Shown here piece by piece: positions 37,635 to 46,593 of a stretch of DNA of 64,000 bases. The notes below the pieces were generated by a model. It saw only the letters and a list, made by a program, of their open reading frames with translations. It had not been told where the DNA came from and made no database searches. Source of the stretch: Clostridium pascui (GTDB lineage: Bacteria > Bacillota > Clostridia > Clostridiales > Clostridiaceae); the NCBI RefSeq assembly GCF_016908015.1, contig NZ_JAFBDB010000006.1:124001-188000 (forward strand), read 5' to 3'. How positions within the stretch are numbered: position 1 is the first letter of the stretch; the number at the start of each line of letters is the position of its first letter. The position numbers and the translations under genes are program-made.

Positions 37635-38882
37635 ATGAAGTATAGTGTAGAAATTGCTAAAACCACTATGGAAGTTGAAATTCATGATAAGAACCTTTTA
37701 GGAATACTGCATGCAAATAATGTACAGGTAGACTTAACTGGAGGAGAAGAAGTAAAAAGAGCCCTTGATAATCCAATAAATTCAAGAGGATTACACGAAA
37801 TAGTTAAACCAGGGGAAAAGGTTGCAATAGTAACAAGTGATATAACAAGACCTATGCCCAGTAAGCTTGTATTGCCATACATTCTTGAAGAATTAAAAAA
37901 GTCAGGCTCAAAGGATGATGATATAACAATTGTTTTTGCATTAGGCAGTCATAGAAAACATACTGAAGAAGAAAAGAAGTATCTAGTAGGTGAAGAAATT
38001 TACAATAGGATAAAATGTATTGACAGCGATTCAAAGGATTTTGTTCACTTCGGATACACTAAAAATAATACTCCTATAGATATTTTTAGACCTGTGGCAG
38101 AAGCTGATAGGAGAATATGTCTAGGAAATATTGAGTTTCATTATTTTGCAGGCTACAGCGGAGGAGCAAAAGCTATAATGCCAGGGGTTTCCACTAGGGC
38201 AGCTATACAAGCAAATCACAGTAGAATGGTAGATGAAAAGGCACATGCAGGTAATTTAAAAACAAACCCTGTAAGAATAGATATAGAAGATACAATAAAG
38301 TTTGTTCCTATAGATTTTATATTAAATGTAGTGTTAAATGAAAATAAAGAAGTAATAAAGGCTGTGGCAGGTCACTATATAGATGCCCACAGAGAAGGAT
38401 GTAAATTCCTTGATAATTTATATAAAACACCTTTAAGAGAAAAAGCTGATGTGGTAATATCGTCTATAGGTGGATTTCCTAAGGATATAAATTTGTATCA
38501 GGCACAAAAGGCTCTTGATAATGCTAAGCATGCTGTAAAAGATGGTGGAATAATAATACTTGTAGCTTCCTGTAAGGAAGGTCTTGGGGAAAAGGTCTTT
38601 GAGGATTGGATTATGGAGGCGAAAAAGCCACAAGATCTTATAGATAGAGTTAAGACAAAGTTTGAGCTTGGAGGGCATAAGGCAGCAGCTATAGCTATGG
38701 TACTTCAAAAGGCAAGGGTTTTCTTGGTATCAGAACTTGATGAGGACTTTGTGAAAAATATATTCCTAGAGCCCTATGAAGATGTGCAAAGTGCTTATGA
38801 CAATGCACTAAAAATCATGGGTGAAGATGCAAAGGTTATTTTAATTCCTCATGGAGGTTCCATATTACCATATATTAAGTAG
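37635..38882 (+). CDS. LarA-family nickel-pincer hydroxyacid racemase/epimerase homolog
   Basis: 415-residue homolog of lactate racemase LarA. Catalytic residues keep the LarA spacing: His106 or His109 in GSHRKHTEEE, His169 and Lys179 in EFHYFAGYSGGAKA, and His195 in QANHSRM. In LarA these correspond to His108, His174, Lys184 and His200; the Lys tethers the nickel-pincer cofactor. The superfamily includes racemases and epimerases of lactate, malate, other 2-hydroxy acids and gluconate. No larB, larC or larE cofactor genes are in the window, so they must lie elsewhere if the protein is active. Its place in an inositol/transketolase operon makes D-malate or a sugar acid a better guess than lactate. 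Confidence 0.87.
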   Translation: MKYSVEIAKTTMEVEIHDKNLLGILHANNVQVDLTGGEEVKRALDNPINSRGLHEIVKPGEKVAIVTSDITRPMPSKLVLPYILEELKKSGSKDDDITIVFALGSHRKHTEEEKKYLVGEEIYNRIKCIDSDSKDFVHFGYTKNNTPIDIFRPVAEADRRICLGNIEFHYFAGYSGGAKAIMPGVSTRAAIQANHSRMVDEKAHAGNLKTNPVRIDIEDTIKFVPIDFILNVVLNENKEVIKAVAGHYIDAHREGCKFLDNLYKTPLREKADVVISSIGGFPKDINLYQAQKALDNAKHAVKDGGIIILVASCKEGLGEKVFEDWIMEAKKPQDLIDRVKTKFELGGHKAAAIAMVLQKARVFLVSELDEDFVKNIFLEPYEDVQSAYDNALKIMGEDAKVILIPHGGSILPYIK

Positions 38883-38891
38883 GTGAAATAG

Positions 38892-39842
38892 ATGAAGATA
38901 GGAATTTTAACAAGTGGAGGAGATGCTCCAGGAATGAATGCTGCAATAAGGGCAGTAGTAAAATCAGCAATCCATAATGGCATAGAAGTTATGGGAATAA
39001 AACATGGGTACAAAGGTCTAATTAACGAGGAATTAGTGCCATTAGTTAGCTCTGATGTGGATGGAATTTCAGAAAAGGGTGGAACTATATTAAAAACAGC
39101 TAGATGTCCAGAATTCATGGAGGAACAAGGAAGAAAAAAGGCCCTAGAAACATTGAAAAAGTTTGAAATAGATGGCCTAGTTGTAATTGGAGGAGATGGG
39201 TCATTTCAAGGAGCAGAAAAGCTTGAAAAGCTTGGAGTAAAGGTTATAGGGCTGCCGGGGACTATAGATAATGATTTAGCCTACACTGATTACTGCATAG
39301 GATTTGATACAACTTTAAACACAGTGCTAGAGTGTATTGCTAAAATAAAAGATACGGATTCCTCCCATGAAAAAACAACTATTGTAGAGGTAATGGGGAG
39401 ATACTGCGGTGATTTAGCTTTATATTCTGCCTTGGCTGGTGGAGGGGAAATAATATCTACCCCTGAAATGAAACTGGATTTTCATACTATATGTACAAAG
39501 CTAAGTGAAAACATAGGTAAAGGAAAAAATGATAATATAATCATAATAACTGAAAGAATGTATGATATAGAAGAGCTTCAAAAATACTTGGAGGAAAAGC
39601 TAAATATCAGCATAAGAAGCACAGTGCTAGGATTTGTTCAAAGAGGAGGAAACCCTTCTGCTTTTGATAGAGTTTTAGCAGGCAAAATGGGTATTAAAGC
39701 TGTAGAATTATTAATGAAAGACTCTTCTGGAAGATTTGTAGGAATTAGAGATAATAAAATAATAGATGTAGACTTTAGCAGCATAAACAATATAAATGAC
39801 AATAAACAAAAGGAATATGATTTGTTAAAAGAGCTTTTGTAA
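38892..39842 (+). CDS. ATP-dependent 6-phosphofructokinase
   Basis: PfkA-family kinase, 316 residues, converting fructose 6-phosphate to fructose 1,6-bisphosphate. Motifs are complete: TSGGDAPGMNAAIRA, IGGDGSFQGA (Gly after GGD, the ATP-type signature rather than PPi-type), PGTIDNDLAYTD with the catalytic Asp, VEVMGRYCGDLAL and GFVQRGGNPSAFDR. It starts 9 bp after the larA-like stop and is the last gene before a strong terminator. A pfkA in an inositol operon is unexpected. It may serve to return fructose 6-phosphate formed by transketolase reactions to triose phosphate; a housekeeping copy probably exists elsewhere. Confidence 0.9.
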   Translation: MKIGILTSGGDAPGMNAAIRAVVKSAIHNGIEVMGIKHGYKGLINEELVPLVSSDVDGISEKGGTILKTARCPEFMEEQGRKKALETLKKFEIDGLVVIGGDGSFQGAEKLEKLGVKVIGLPGTIDNDLAYTDYCIGFDTTLNTVLECIAKIKDTDSSHEKTTIVEVMGRYCGDLALYSALAGGGEIISTPEMKLDFHTICTKLSENIGKGKNDNIIIITERMYDIEELQKYLEEKLNISIRSTVLGFVQRGGNPSAFDRVLAGKMGIKAVELLMKDSSGRFVGIRDNKIIDVDFSSINNINDNKQKEYDLLKELL

Positions 39843-39899
39843 TAGTGCCACCCACATGGCAAGTGGCAAGTTTGAATGTAAAATAGAGTAGATATAAAA

Positions 39900-39938
39900 A
39901 CATAGCGAAGTTGGAATTTATTTCCGACTTCGCTATGT
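39900..39938. terminator. bidirectional terminator between pfk and sstT
   Basis: 17-bp stem with one G-U pair, ACATAGCGAAGTTGGAA (39900-39916) with TTCCGACTTCGCTATGT (39922-39938). A-rich on the left and T-rich on the right, serving the convergent genes on both sides. Confidence 0.88.
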
Positions 39939-39961
39939 TATATAATTAAATCAAATTTATT

Positions 39962-41197
39962 CTATTTAGTGATAGCAATTTCTCTTCCTTCTTTACGCCA
40001 CTCAGCAAATTCAGCTGCTGCTGTGAAAAGCACGTCTGTGGATGAGTTAAGCGCTGTCTCGCAAGAATCCTGTATAACTCCTACGATAAAGCCTACACCA
40101 ACTACTTGCATTGCAACGTCGTTTGGAATTCCAAAAAGGCTGCATGCTAGAGGAATAAGTAATAATGAACCACCAGCTACTCCTGAAGCGCCGCATGCGC
40201 TTACAGCTGATAGTACGCTAAGAATTAGTGCAGTAGCGATGTCTACTTCAATGCCTAGAGTGTGAACTGCCGCTAGAGCTAAAACGGAGATAGTAACAGC
40301 TGCACCAGCCATATTAATAGTAGCACCTAATGGAATAGATACTGAATAAGTGTCCTTATCTAAACCTAATTTTTTACACAAACTCATATTTACAGGGATA
40401 TTTGCAGCAGAGCTACGTGTAAAGAATGCTGTAATACCACTTTCTCTTAAACATTTAAATACAAGTGGAAATGGGTTTTGACGAATACAAAAGTATACTA
40501 TGATTGGATTTACAACAATAGCTACAAATGCCATACAACCAACTAAAAGTATAATTAATTTTCCATAGCTAAGTAGTGATTCGAATCCACTTGTAACAAT
40601 ACTATCAAATACAAGTCCCATGATTCCTAGTGGAGCAAAGTTTATAACCCATATAACCATTTGGGATAGTGCATCTGAAAAATTGGAAATCATTGTTTTT
40701 GTAGTATCAGGTGCATTTTTTAAAGCTAGGCCAAGAAGTACCGCCCAAGCTAATATACCAATATAATTGGCATTAAAAAGTGCTTTTACTGGGTTATCAA
40801 CAAGGTTCATAAGTAATGCTTTAATAACTTCTGTTACACCGCCAGGAGGAGTTACGTTCTCAGCGCCAGCACCTGCAAGTGTTAAGTTTACTGGGAATAT
40901 AAAGCTTCCCACAACTGCGACAAATCCAGCTAAAAATGTTCCTAAAAGATAAAGTACAATAATAGATTTCATGTTTGTTTGATGGCCAGCCTTGTGTTGA
41001 GAGATGGCTGACATTACCAAGAAAAGTACTAATATAGGTGCAATGGCTTTTAAAGCACCTACAAATAAAGAACCGAAAATAACGATTGGTTTTGCTGTTT
41101 CTGGAATAAATCTAGCTAAAATAATACCAATAACTAAACCTATAATTATTCGTTTTACAAGACTTAAATTATTCCATTTTTTTATTAGGTCTTTCAT
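39962..41197 (-). CDS. sstT: serine/threonine:Na+ symporter
   Basis: Sodium-coupled serine/threonine importer of the DAACS family, 411 residues (E. coli SstT 414). Blocks: [16 protein letters not shown] at the N-terminus, [28 protein letters not shown] (substrate and sodium site hairpin), [17 protein letters not shown] and [17 protein letters not shown]. It stands alone on the minus strand behind its own promoter. Confidence 0.93.
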   Translation of the reverse strand: MKDLIKKWNNLSLVKRIIIGLVIGIILARFIPETAKPIVIFGSLFVGALKAIAPILVLFLVMSAISQHKAGHQTNMKSIIVLYLLGTFLAGFVAVVGSFIFPVNLTLAGAGAENVTPPGGVTEVIKALLMNLVDNPVKALFNANYIGILAWAVLLGLALKNAPDTTKTMISNFSDALSQMVIWVINFAPLGIMGLVFDSIVTSGFESLLSYGKLIILLVGCMAFVAIVVNPIIVYFCIRQNPFPLVFKCLRESGITAFFTRSSAANIPVNMSLCKKLGLDKDTYSVSIPLGATINMAGAAVTISVLALAAVHTLGIEVDIATALILSVLSAVSACGASGVAGGSLLLIPLACSLFGIPNDVAMQVVGVGFIVGVIQDSCETALNSSTDVLFTAAAEFAEWRKEGREIAITK

Positions 41198-41506
41198 AAT
41201 TTTCCTCCTTAATATTTAATGTAGTAATAATATTTTTTCATATATAATTTTGTTAGTGTTTTTAACAAATAAACACTTGTACACTCTCTGAATACGATAA
41301 ATATTAACATCTTTCGACTAGGTTGTCAATAACAAGGTTTGAGGATATTTCAACCAATTTTTTTAAAATAATTTTAATAAGTTTTTGAAGGCTTTATAGA
41401 AGATGAAGCAATCAATTTATAGTGTTCGAAAGGAGGTTCATTTATTACATAAATTCAAGTAAAAACAAAATAATATATACATATACTATAAAAAGGAGAG
41501 ATACAT
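41198..41506. other. divergent intergenic region sstT / DUF3243 gene
   Basis: Besides the sstT promoter on the minus strand I see only AT-rich sequence, a stray GAAAGGAGG not followed by a frame, and the ribosome binding site AAAAGGAGAG before 41507. Confidence 0.5.
41301..41329 (-). promoter_or_regulatory. sigma-A promoter of sstT
   Basis: On the minus strand: TTGACA (41329-41324), 17-bp spacer, TAATAT (41306-41301), about 100 nt upstream of the sstT start. Confidence 0.72.
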
Positions 41507-41752
41507 ATGGAAATAATGGATAATTGGAATGATTGGAAGAAGACTCTTGGCAAGGCTGTTGATATTGGTGAAACAGTGGGAATGTCTGATAAAACCATAA
41601 CTAATATAGCCGAGAAAGTTGGAACCTACCTTTCAAATAATGTAAATCCACATAATGATCAGGAGAGGCTTCTTAAAGAGATGTGGCATGCTGCAAGTGA
41701 AGATGAGAGGCAGGTTTTAGCTAAACTTGTTGTAAAAATTAGCGATAAATAA
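41507..41752 (+). CDS. DUF3243 family protein (YmfJ-like)
   Basis: Small soluble protein of 81 residues of the DUF3243 family, similar in layout to Bacillus subtilis YmfJ. Recognisable parts are WNDWKKTLGKAV, NIAEKVGTYLSNNVNPHNDQ and LLKEMWHAASEDERQVLAKL. Function unknown. AAAAGGAGAG lies 7 nt before the ATG. It is a single-gene unit ended by a hairpin. Confidence 0.8.
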   Translation: MEIMDNWNDWKKTLGKAVDIGETVGMSDKTITNIAEKVGTYLSNNVNPHNDQERLLKEMWHAASEDERQVLAKLVVKISDK

Positions 41753-41789
41753 ACATCTATATGAAATTCTTCTACTAATGCATAAATTA

Positions 41790-41825
41790 ATCCAGTGGTT
41801 TTATTTTCAGCTACTGGATATTTCT
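41790..41825 (+). terminator. terminator after the DUF3243 gene
   Basis: Stem ATCCAGTGG / CTACTGGAT (41790-41798 with 41811-41819) followed by ATTTCTAT; moderate strength. Confidence 0.6.
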
Positions 41826-41881
41826 ATATAATAAGGGTTAAAATCAGTGAAATTAATGGATATTATAATCTAAGATTATTG

Positions 41882-41911
41882 TAGACAAATATCGTCAAAA
41901 CAACTTATAAT
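41882..41911 (+). promoter_or_regulatory. likely sigma-A promoter of the PRPP-synthetase-like gene
   Basis: TAGACA (41882-41887), 18-bp spacer, perfect TATAAT (41906-41911). Confidence 0.6.
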
Positions 41912-41952
41912 ATAACATAGTAATAGGAGTTTCATAAGAAAAGAGGATGAAA

Positions 41953-43062
41953 ATGAATAATATTGAAAATACGTTATTTAATGGAGAACTAGGAATAATT
42001 GCATTGCAGAGCTGTAAAGAGCTTGGAGAAAAAATAAATTATCATATTAAAGAAAAAAGAAATGAAGAAAAATCCTACCTAATAGAAACTGAGGATATAA
42101 GATTTTCTAATGGGGAAGGGAAAGTAAAACTAGGAGATTCTATAAGAGGAAAAGATGTTTACATACTTTGTGATGTTGGTAATTACAGCATCCAATATAA
42201 AATGTTTGGTTTTATGAATCATATGGGCCCAGATGAGCATTTTCAAGATATTAAGAGAACGATTTCTGCAATCAGGGGAAAAGCATCTAGAATTACTGTA
42301 ATAATGCCTTTATTATATGCATCAAGACAACATAGAAGAAAGGGAAGAGAATCCCTTGACTGTGCAATGGCATTGCAGGAATTGGAAAGATTGGGAGTGC
42401 ATGAGATAATAACCTTTGATGCCCATGACCCTAATGTTCAAAATGCTATTACATTAACTTCTTTTGAAAATTTATATCCTACTTTTGATATTGTGAAATC
42501 ATTTATTACAAATGAGGAAGAATTAGAAATAAATAAAGATAAGTTAATAGTTATAAGTCCAGATACAGGTGCTATGGATAGAGCAATTTATTACTCTAGT
42601 GTGCTCGGGGTTGACGTAGGATTGTTCTATAAAAGAAGAGATCATTCAACAATTGTAAATGGTAAAAATCCTATTGTAGAGCATGAATACATGGGAAGAG
42701 ATGTATCAGGCTGTGATGTTTTAATTGTTGATGATATGATAGCTTCAGGAGAGTCTGTATTTGATATTGCAATAGAACTTAAAAAACGTAATGTAAAAAA
42801 TGTTTATGTAGCAGCTACTTTTGCATTTTTTACTGAAGGAATAGAAAAATTTCAGAAATTTTATAATGAAGGTATTATAAAGAGAGTTTATTCAACAAAT
42901 CTAACTTATATTCCACAGCATGTAAGAGAAGCAGAATGGTTTAGGGAAGTTGATATGTCATTCTTTATTTCAACGATCTTAAATAAATTAAATTATGATC
43001 AATCCATAGCTTCATATTTAGATGCAACTAATGTTATTAAGGAATTACTGAATAAAGAGTAA
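41953..43062 (+). CDS. ribose-phosphate pyrophosphokinase-like protein
   Basis: Member of the PRPP synthetase/phosphoribosyltransferase fold, 369 residues. The PRPP-binding loop DVLIVDDMIASGES is clear, and ITVIMPLLYASRQHRRKGRE corresponds to the PYFGYARQDRK-like ATP/catalytic flexible loop of Prs. ITFDAHDPNVQNA matches the metal-binding MDLHAGQIQ block. It is about 50 residues longer than standard Prs (about 315) and diverges in most motifs, so it is probably a clostridial paralog and not the housekeeping enzyme. ATG 41953 fits AAGAGG better than 41947. It stands alone between a promoter and a terminator. Confidence 0.78.
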   Translation: MNNIENTLFNGELGIIALQSCKELGEKINYHIKEKRNEEKSYLIETEDIRFSNGEGKVKLGDSIRGKDVYILCDVGNYSIQYKMFGFMNHMGPDEHFQDIKRTISAIRGKASRITVIMPLLYASRQHRRKGRESLDCAMALQELERLGVHEIITFDAHDPNVQNAITLTSFENLYPTFDIVKSFITNEEELEINKDKLIVISPDTGAMDRAIYYSSVLGVDVGLFYKRRDHSTIVNGKNPIVEHEYMGRDVSGCDVLIVDDMIASGESVFDIAIELKKRNVKNVYVAATFAFFTEGIEKFQKFYNEGIIKRVYSTNLTYIPQHVREAEWFREVDMSFFISTILNKLNYDQSIASYLDATNVIKELLNKE

Positions 43063-43409
43063 CAGCAAACTCATAATATTTAATAAATTTATTAATTACA
43101 TATATAAAGCTTGAAAGTCAGTGTTTAATATTATTAAGCATTGATTTTTATTTTTTGTTTTAGGATCAGAAATGGAGTGCATTTCTAGGTTTACACGTCT
43201 TTATTCAGAAACTATACCTAAGTTTTTTAAAGCTTTACTAAATTAAGTTATTTAATGACCATAAAAATAGTTTCAGTATATTATAATATTAATTATGAAT
43301 TAATAAACAAAACTATTATTAATATCATATGTATTAATAACAGGCAAAAAGTATAAAATTTAAATAGTAAGCAGAAGGGAATTTTTTAAAGTAATCTTTA
43401 AGGGGGGTT
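43063..43409. other. 347-bp intergenic region before the GerMN lipoprotein gene
   Basis: Holds the terminator at 43119-43156 and about 250 bp of very AT-rich DNA with no frame. I did not find a sigma-A promoter I would defend; a sporulation sigma promoter is possible given the downstream gene but unproven. Confidence 0.4.
43119..43156 (+). terminator. terminator after the PRPP-synthetase-like gene
   Basis: 9-bp stem CAGTGTTTA / TAAGCATTG (43119-43143, with G-U pairs) followed by ATTTTTATTTTTT. Confidence 0.75.
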
Positions 43410-44258
43410 ATGAATGTGAAGTTTTTTAGGAAAGCTGCCTCATTTGTAATAATGCTGGCACTGGTAGTGCTTACTGGGTGTCAAGCACAGAAACAGTCCG
43501 TGATGGAAGCTAAGGTATCTGCTCCTCCATCTGTGGAGACAATGGATATGGCTGTATACTACTTGAAGGACAATAATAATGAAATGTATCTAGTACGAGA
43601 GGTACACAAGGTTCCGAAAAGCAGCGGTGTAGCGAGGGCATCTCTGAATGAGTTGATTCTAGGCGAGCCAGTTACTCCAGGAGCTTTTAAGGTACTACCG
43701 AAAGATACGAAGATTTTAGGGATTAAAATTGAAAATGGATTGGCAACAGTGGACTTCTCTAAAGAAGTGCTTAAGGCTAATGTTGGTTCTAGTGGCGAAA
43801 TGCTGGGGATTGTTAGCATGGTAAATACGCTTACAGAGTTTCCAACTATTCAAAAGGTAAAGTTTACAGTTGAGGGGAAAGATGATAATTCTATGGATTG
43901 GTGGGGACATATGGGTCTTTATCAGCAGCCTTTTAAGAGAGATCTCAGTTTTATTCATGAGCCTGCGATATGGGTCACTTCGCCTATATCAAACCAAACT
44001 GTAAAAAATACCTTTAAAATAAAAGGAAATGCTAGGGTATTCGAAGCTTTCGTAAGTTTTTGTCTCAAGGATACTCATGGTAATATTTTAGCAAAAGGTT
44101 CAACCAGGGCTGCAGCAGGTGCTCCAGAGCGTGGAGATTTTGAAATAGAAGTTAATTTCATACCATCTTCTACGGGAATGGGACAATTGGAGGTCTTTGA
44201 GGAAAGTATGAAGGATGGCAGCCCAATAAATATGGTGGTTATTCCAGTTAAGTGGTGA
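43410..44258 (+). CDS. GerMN/Gmad2-domain lipoprotein (spore germination-type)
   Basis: A 282-residue surface lipoprotein. The signal ends in VVLTGCQAQ with the lipidated Cys near residue 24. Residues about 60-155 form a GerMN domain (ARASLNELILGEPV, LATVDFSKEVLKANVG, MVNTLTEFPTIQKVKF). Residues about 185-282 form an Ig-like Gmad2 domain beginning WVTSPISNQTVKNTFKIKG and ending FEESMKDGSPINMVVIPV. The pair is found in proteins tied to spore germination and envelope. AAGGGGGGTT precedes ATG 43410. Exact role unknown; the domain reading is solid. Confidence 0.87.
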   Translation: MNVKFFRKAASFVIMLALVVLTGCQAQKQSVMEAKVSAPPSVETMDMAVYYLKDNNNEMYLVREVHKVPKSSGVARASLNELILGEPVTPGAFKVLPKDTKILGIKIENGLATVDFSKEVLKANVGSSGEMLGIVSMVNTLTEFPTIQKVKFTVEGKDDNSMDWWGHMGLYQQPFKRDLSFIHEPAIWVTSPISNQTVKNTFKIKGNARVFEAFVSFCLKDTHGNILAKGSTRAAAGAPERGDFEIEVNFIPSSTGMGQLEVFEESMKDGSPINMVVIPVKW

Positions 44259-44580
44259 AAAAACAATAAATAACTATCTTAAAACTAGAATAAATATAGA
44301 AACTACAGAGATTTTTAGCACAAATTTCTGTAGCTTTTTTATTTATGAAGAGCTTTATACATAGAGAAGAATATAATTGATACGAGAAATTAGTGAAAAT
44401 CTAAGTGAGGTTCTTGATACATTTATTGTAGAACTGTGTCATATGATTTATTTTGACATGCAATTTACATCATATTAAACTAAATGTAATAAATAGAAAA
44501 AATGAACAATTTTATGTCTAGTATGTTAACGAGACTTGAGATGTTATAAATAATTTTAATATTACAGAAGGTGTTATGAA
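44259..44580. other. 322-bp intergenic region before the histidine kinase
   Basis: Terminator at its left end, then about 240 bp of AT-rich sequence. No frame or known RNA motif seen. Confidence 0.4.
44303..44340 (+). terminator. terminator after the GerMN gene
   Basis: Stem CTACAGA (44303-44309) / TCTGTAG (44327-44333), extended inward by ATTT/AAAT, then C and six T residues. Confidence 0.8.
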
Positions 44581-46593
44581 TTGAGGACAGATAATAATAT
44601 CCCTATAGATTCCTTTTATGAACAGCTATTTGAAAATAGTAATGACATACAAGTCATAGTAGATGGTGAGAATGGACAAATTGTAAACGCCAATAAAAGA
44701 GCTTGTGAATTTTATGGATATCCTAAGGAAAAAATAAAAAAATTTAAAATACACGATATAAGTAAGGCAAAGAATTTAGAAGAAATAGGACATGTATTTA
44801 AGCAACCTTTAAATTGTAAAAGCAATGAAATATATTTAACACATAAATTAGAAAATGGTTCTAAAGAAGAGGCAAAGGTAACATTTTCAAAAATGTGCAT
44901 AAATGAAAAGATATATTTCAACATGATAATATTGGATATTGTAGAAGACAACAACATTAAAGGCAAAGAGAACAACACAGAAATAGAGCTAGATGACTAT
45001 GAAGAAAAACTTAAAAAAGTTGAAGTAGATTATCGCAAAATGCTGGAACATTTACCGGTGGCGGTAATAGTTTCTTTAGGAATAGAGCAAAACATGCTGT
45101 ATCAAAATCCATTGTTCATAGAGTTCTTCGGGCATGCTTTTCAAGAATCTTCTGATATAACAGAGTGGTGGCGTATGGCATATCCAGATACAGAGTATCG
45201 TGAATTGGTATTAGGGGAATGGAATGCTAGGTTATCAGAAGCAATCAAAAATCAATCTAAAATTGAACCTATGGAAGTTAATTTAACTATAAAAGATGGC
45301 TCTATAAAACAAGTTTGCGTACATGCTACTGTAGTTGATGATATGAATTTTATTACTTTTATAGATATGACTGAGAGAAAAAAGGCTGAGGATGCAATAC
45401 GATTGATAAATTCCTATAATCGCAGTCTGATTGAAACTAGTCTAGATGTTCTTATGACAATTGATTCACAGGGCAGCATTAGAGATGTAAATTCAACAAC
45501 AGAAAAAGCTACTGGATACTCACGTGAAGAACTTATTGGGACATATATTTTTAACTATTTTACTAATCTTGAGAAGTCGAAGGATGCACATAAGCAAGTT
45601 TTTAAGAACGGTATTATTCAGGAATGCGAGCTTGAACTTAAGCATAAGGATGGTCATGTCACTACAGTAATTTGTAATGGCGCAGTTTATAAGGATGAGT
45701 GTGGACAAGTGGAAGGAGCCTTTGTGTCTGCTAGAGATATTAATGAGCGTAAGATGAGAGAATCAGAATTAGAAAGACAAAAGTCAGCAGCAGAGGAAGC
45801 AAATGTTTTAAAAAGTGAATTTCTTGCTAATATGTCTCATGAATTAAGAACTCCAGTAAATGTTATTTTTAGTGCAATTCAACTTTTTGAGTTATATTTT
45901 AAGAAAAGTTCAGATACTAATTCACTAAATTGCGATAAGCATTTGAAAGCAATGAAGCAAAATTGTCATAGATTATTGAGGCTTATAAACAATCTTATTG
46001 ATATAACAAAAATAGGTGCAGGTTTTATGGAGTTACAGCTTAAAAATGTGAATGTAGTAAGTATAGTAGAGGAGATAACCCTTTCGGTTGGAGAATATGC
46101 AAATGTGAAGGATATATATGTGCAATTTGATACTGAAGTTGAAGAAAAAATAATGGCTTTAGATCCGGATAAATTGGAAAGAATATTTCTTAATTTACTT
46201 TCCAATGCTATTAAGTTTACAAGTAAAAATGGAAAGATTTTTGTAAATATCTACGATAGAGGAACAAGCGTGGTGATTTCAGTAAAAGATACCGGTATTG
46301 GTATACCACAGGATAAAATAAATGAAATATTTGAGAGATTTATTCAAGTAGAGAATACGATGGTGAGAACTAATGAAGGAAGCGGCATCGGACTTTCTAT
46401 TGTTAAGTCTTTTGTTGAAATACAAGGTGGTACAATTAATGTATTAAGTGAGGTAGGTCTGGGGAGCGAATTTATAATAGAATTTCCAGTAAATGTTTTA
46501 TCAGAAGAATATCACGAAGATTATAATATTATAGACAATAAACAAAATTATGCGGAAGTGCTAAATATTGAGTTTTCTGACATATATAAATAA
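44581..46593 (+). CDS. orphan multi-PAS sensor histidine kinase
   Basis: Soluble histidine kinase of 670 residues without transmembrane helices. Three PAS-like segments lie at about 15-120, 155-270 and 280-395 (third: SLDVLMTIDSQGSIRDVNST, then GYSREELIGTYIFNYF). They are followed by the H-box SHELRTPVNV (His near 424) and the ATPase boxes N (LNLLSNAIKF), G1 (VKDTGIGIPQDKI) and G2 (GSGIGLSIVKSF). No response regulator is adjacent, which is common for clostridial kinases feeding Spo0A. The frame starts at TTG 44581; the ATG at 44576 hits a stop at once, and AGAAGG is 10 nt before the TTG. Confidence 0.88.
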   Translation: MRTDNNIPIDSFYEQLFENSNDIQVIVDGENGQIVNANKRACEFYGYPKEKIKKFKIHDISKAKNLEEIGHVFKQPLNCKSNEIYLTHKLENGSKEEAKVTFSKMCINEKIYFNMIILDIVEDNNIKGKENNTEIELDDYEEKLKKVEVDYRKMLEHLPVAVIVSLGIEQNMLYQNPLFIEFFGHAFQESSDITEWWRMAYPDTEYRELVLGEWNARLSEAIKNQSKIEPMEVNLTIKDGSIKQVCVHATVVDDMNFITFIDMTERKKAEDAIRLINSYNRSLIETSLDVLMTIDSQGSIRDVNSTTEKATGYSREELIGTYIFNYFTNLEKSKDAHKQVFKNGIIQECELELKHKDGHVTTVICNGAVYKDECGQVEGAFVSARDINERKMRESELERQKSAAEEANVLKSEFLANMSHELRTPVNVIFSAIQLFELYFKKSSDTNSLNCDKHLKAMKQNCHRLLRLINNLIDITKIGAGFMELQLKNVNVVSIVEEITLSVGEYANVKDIYVQFDTEVEEKIMALDPDKLERIFLNLLSNAIKFTSKNGKIFVNIYDRGTSVVISVKDTGIGIPQDKINEIFERFIQVENTMVRTNEGSGIGLSIVKSFVEIQGGTINVLSEVGLGSEFIIEFPVNVLSEEYHEDYNIIDNKQNYAEVLNIEFSDIYK

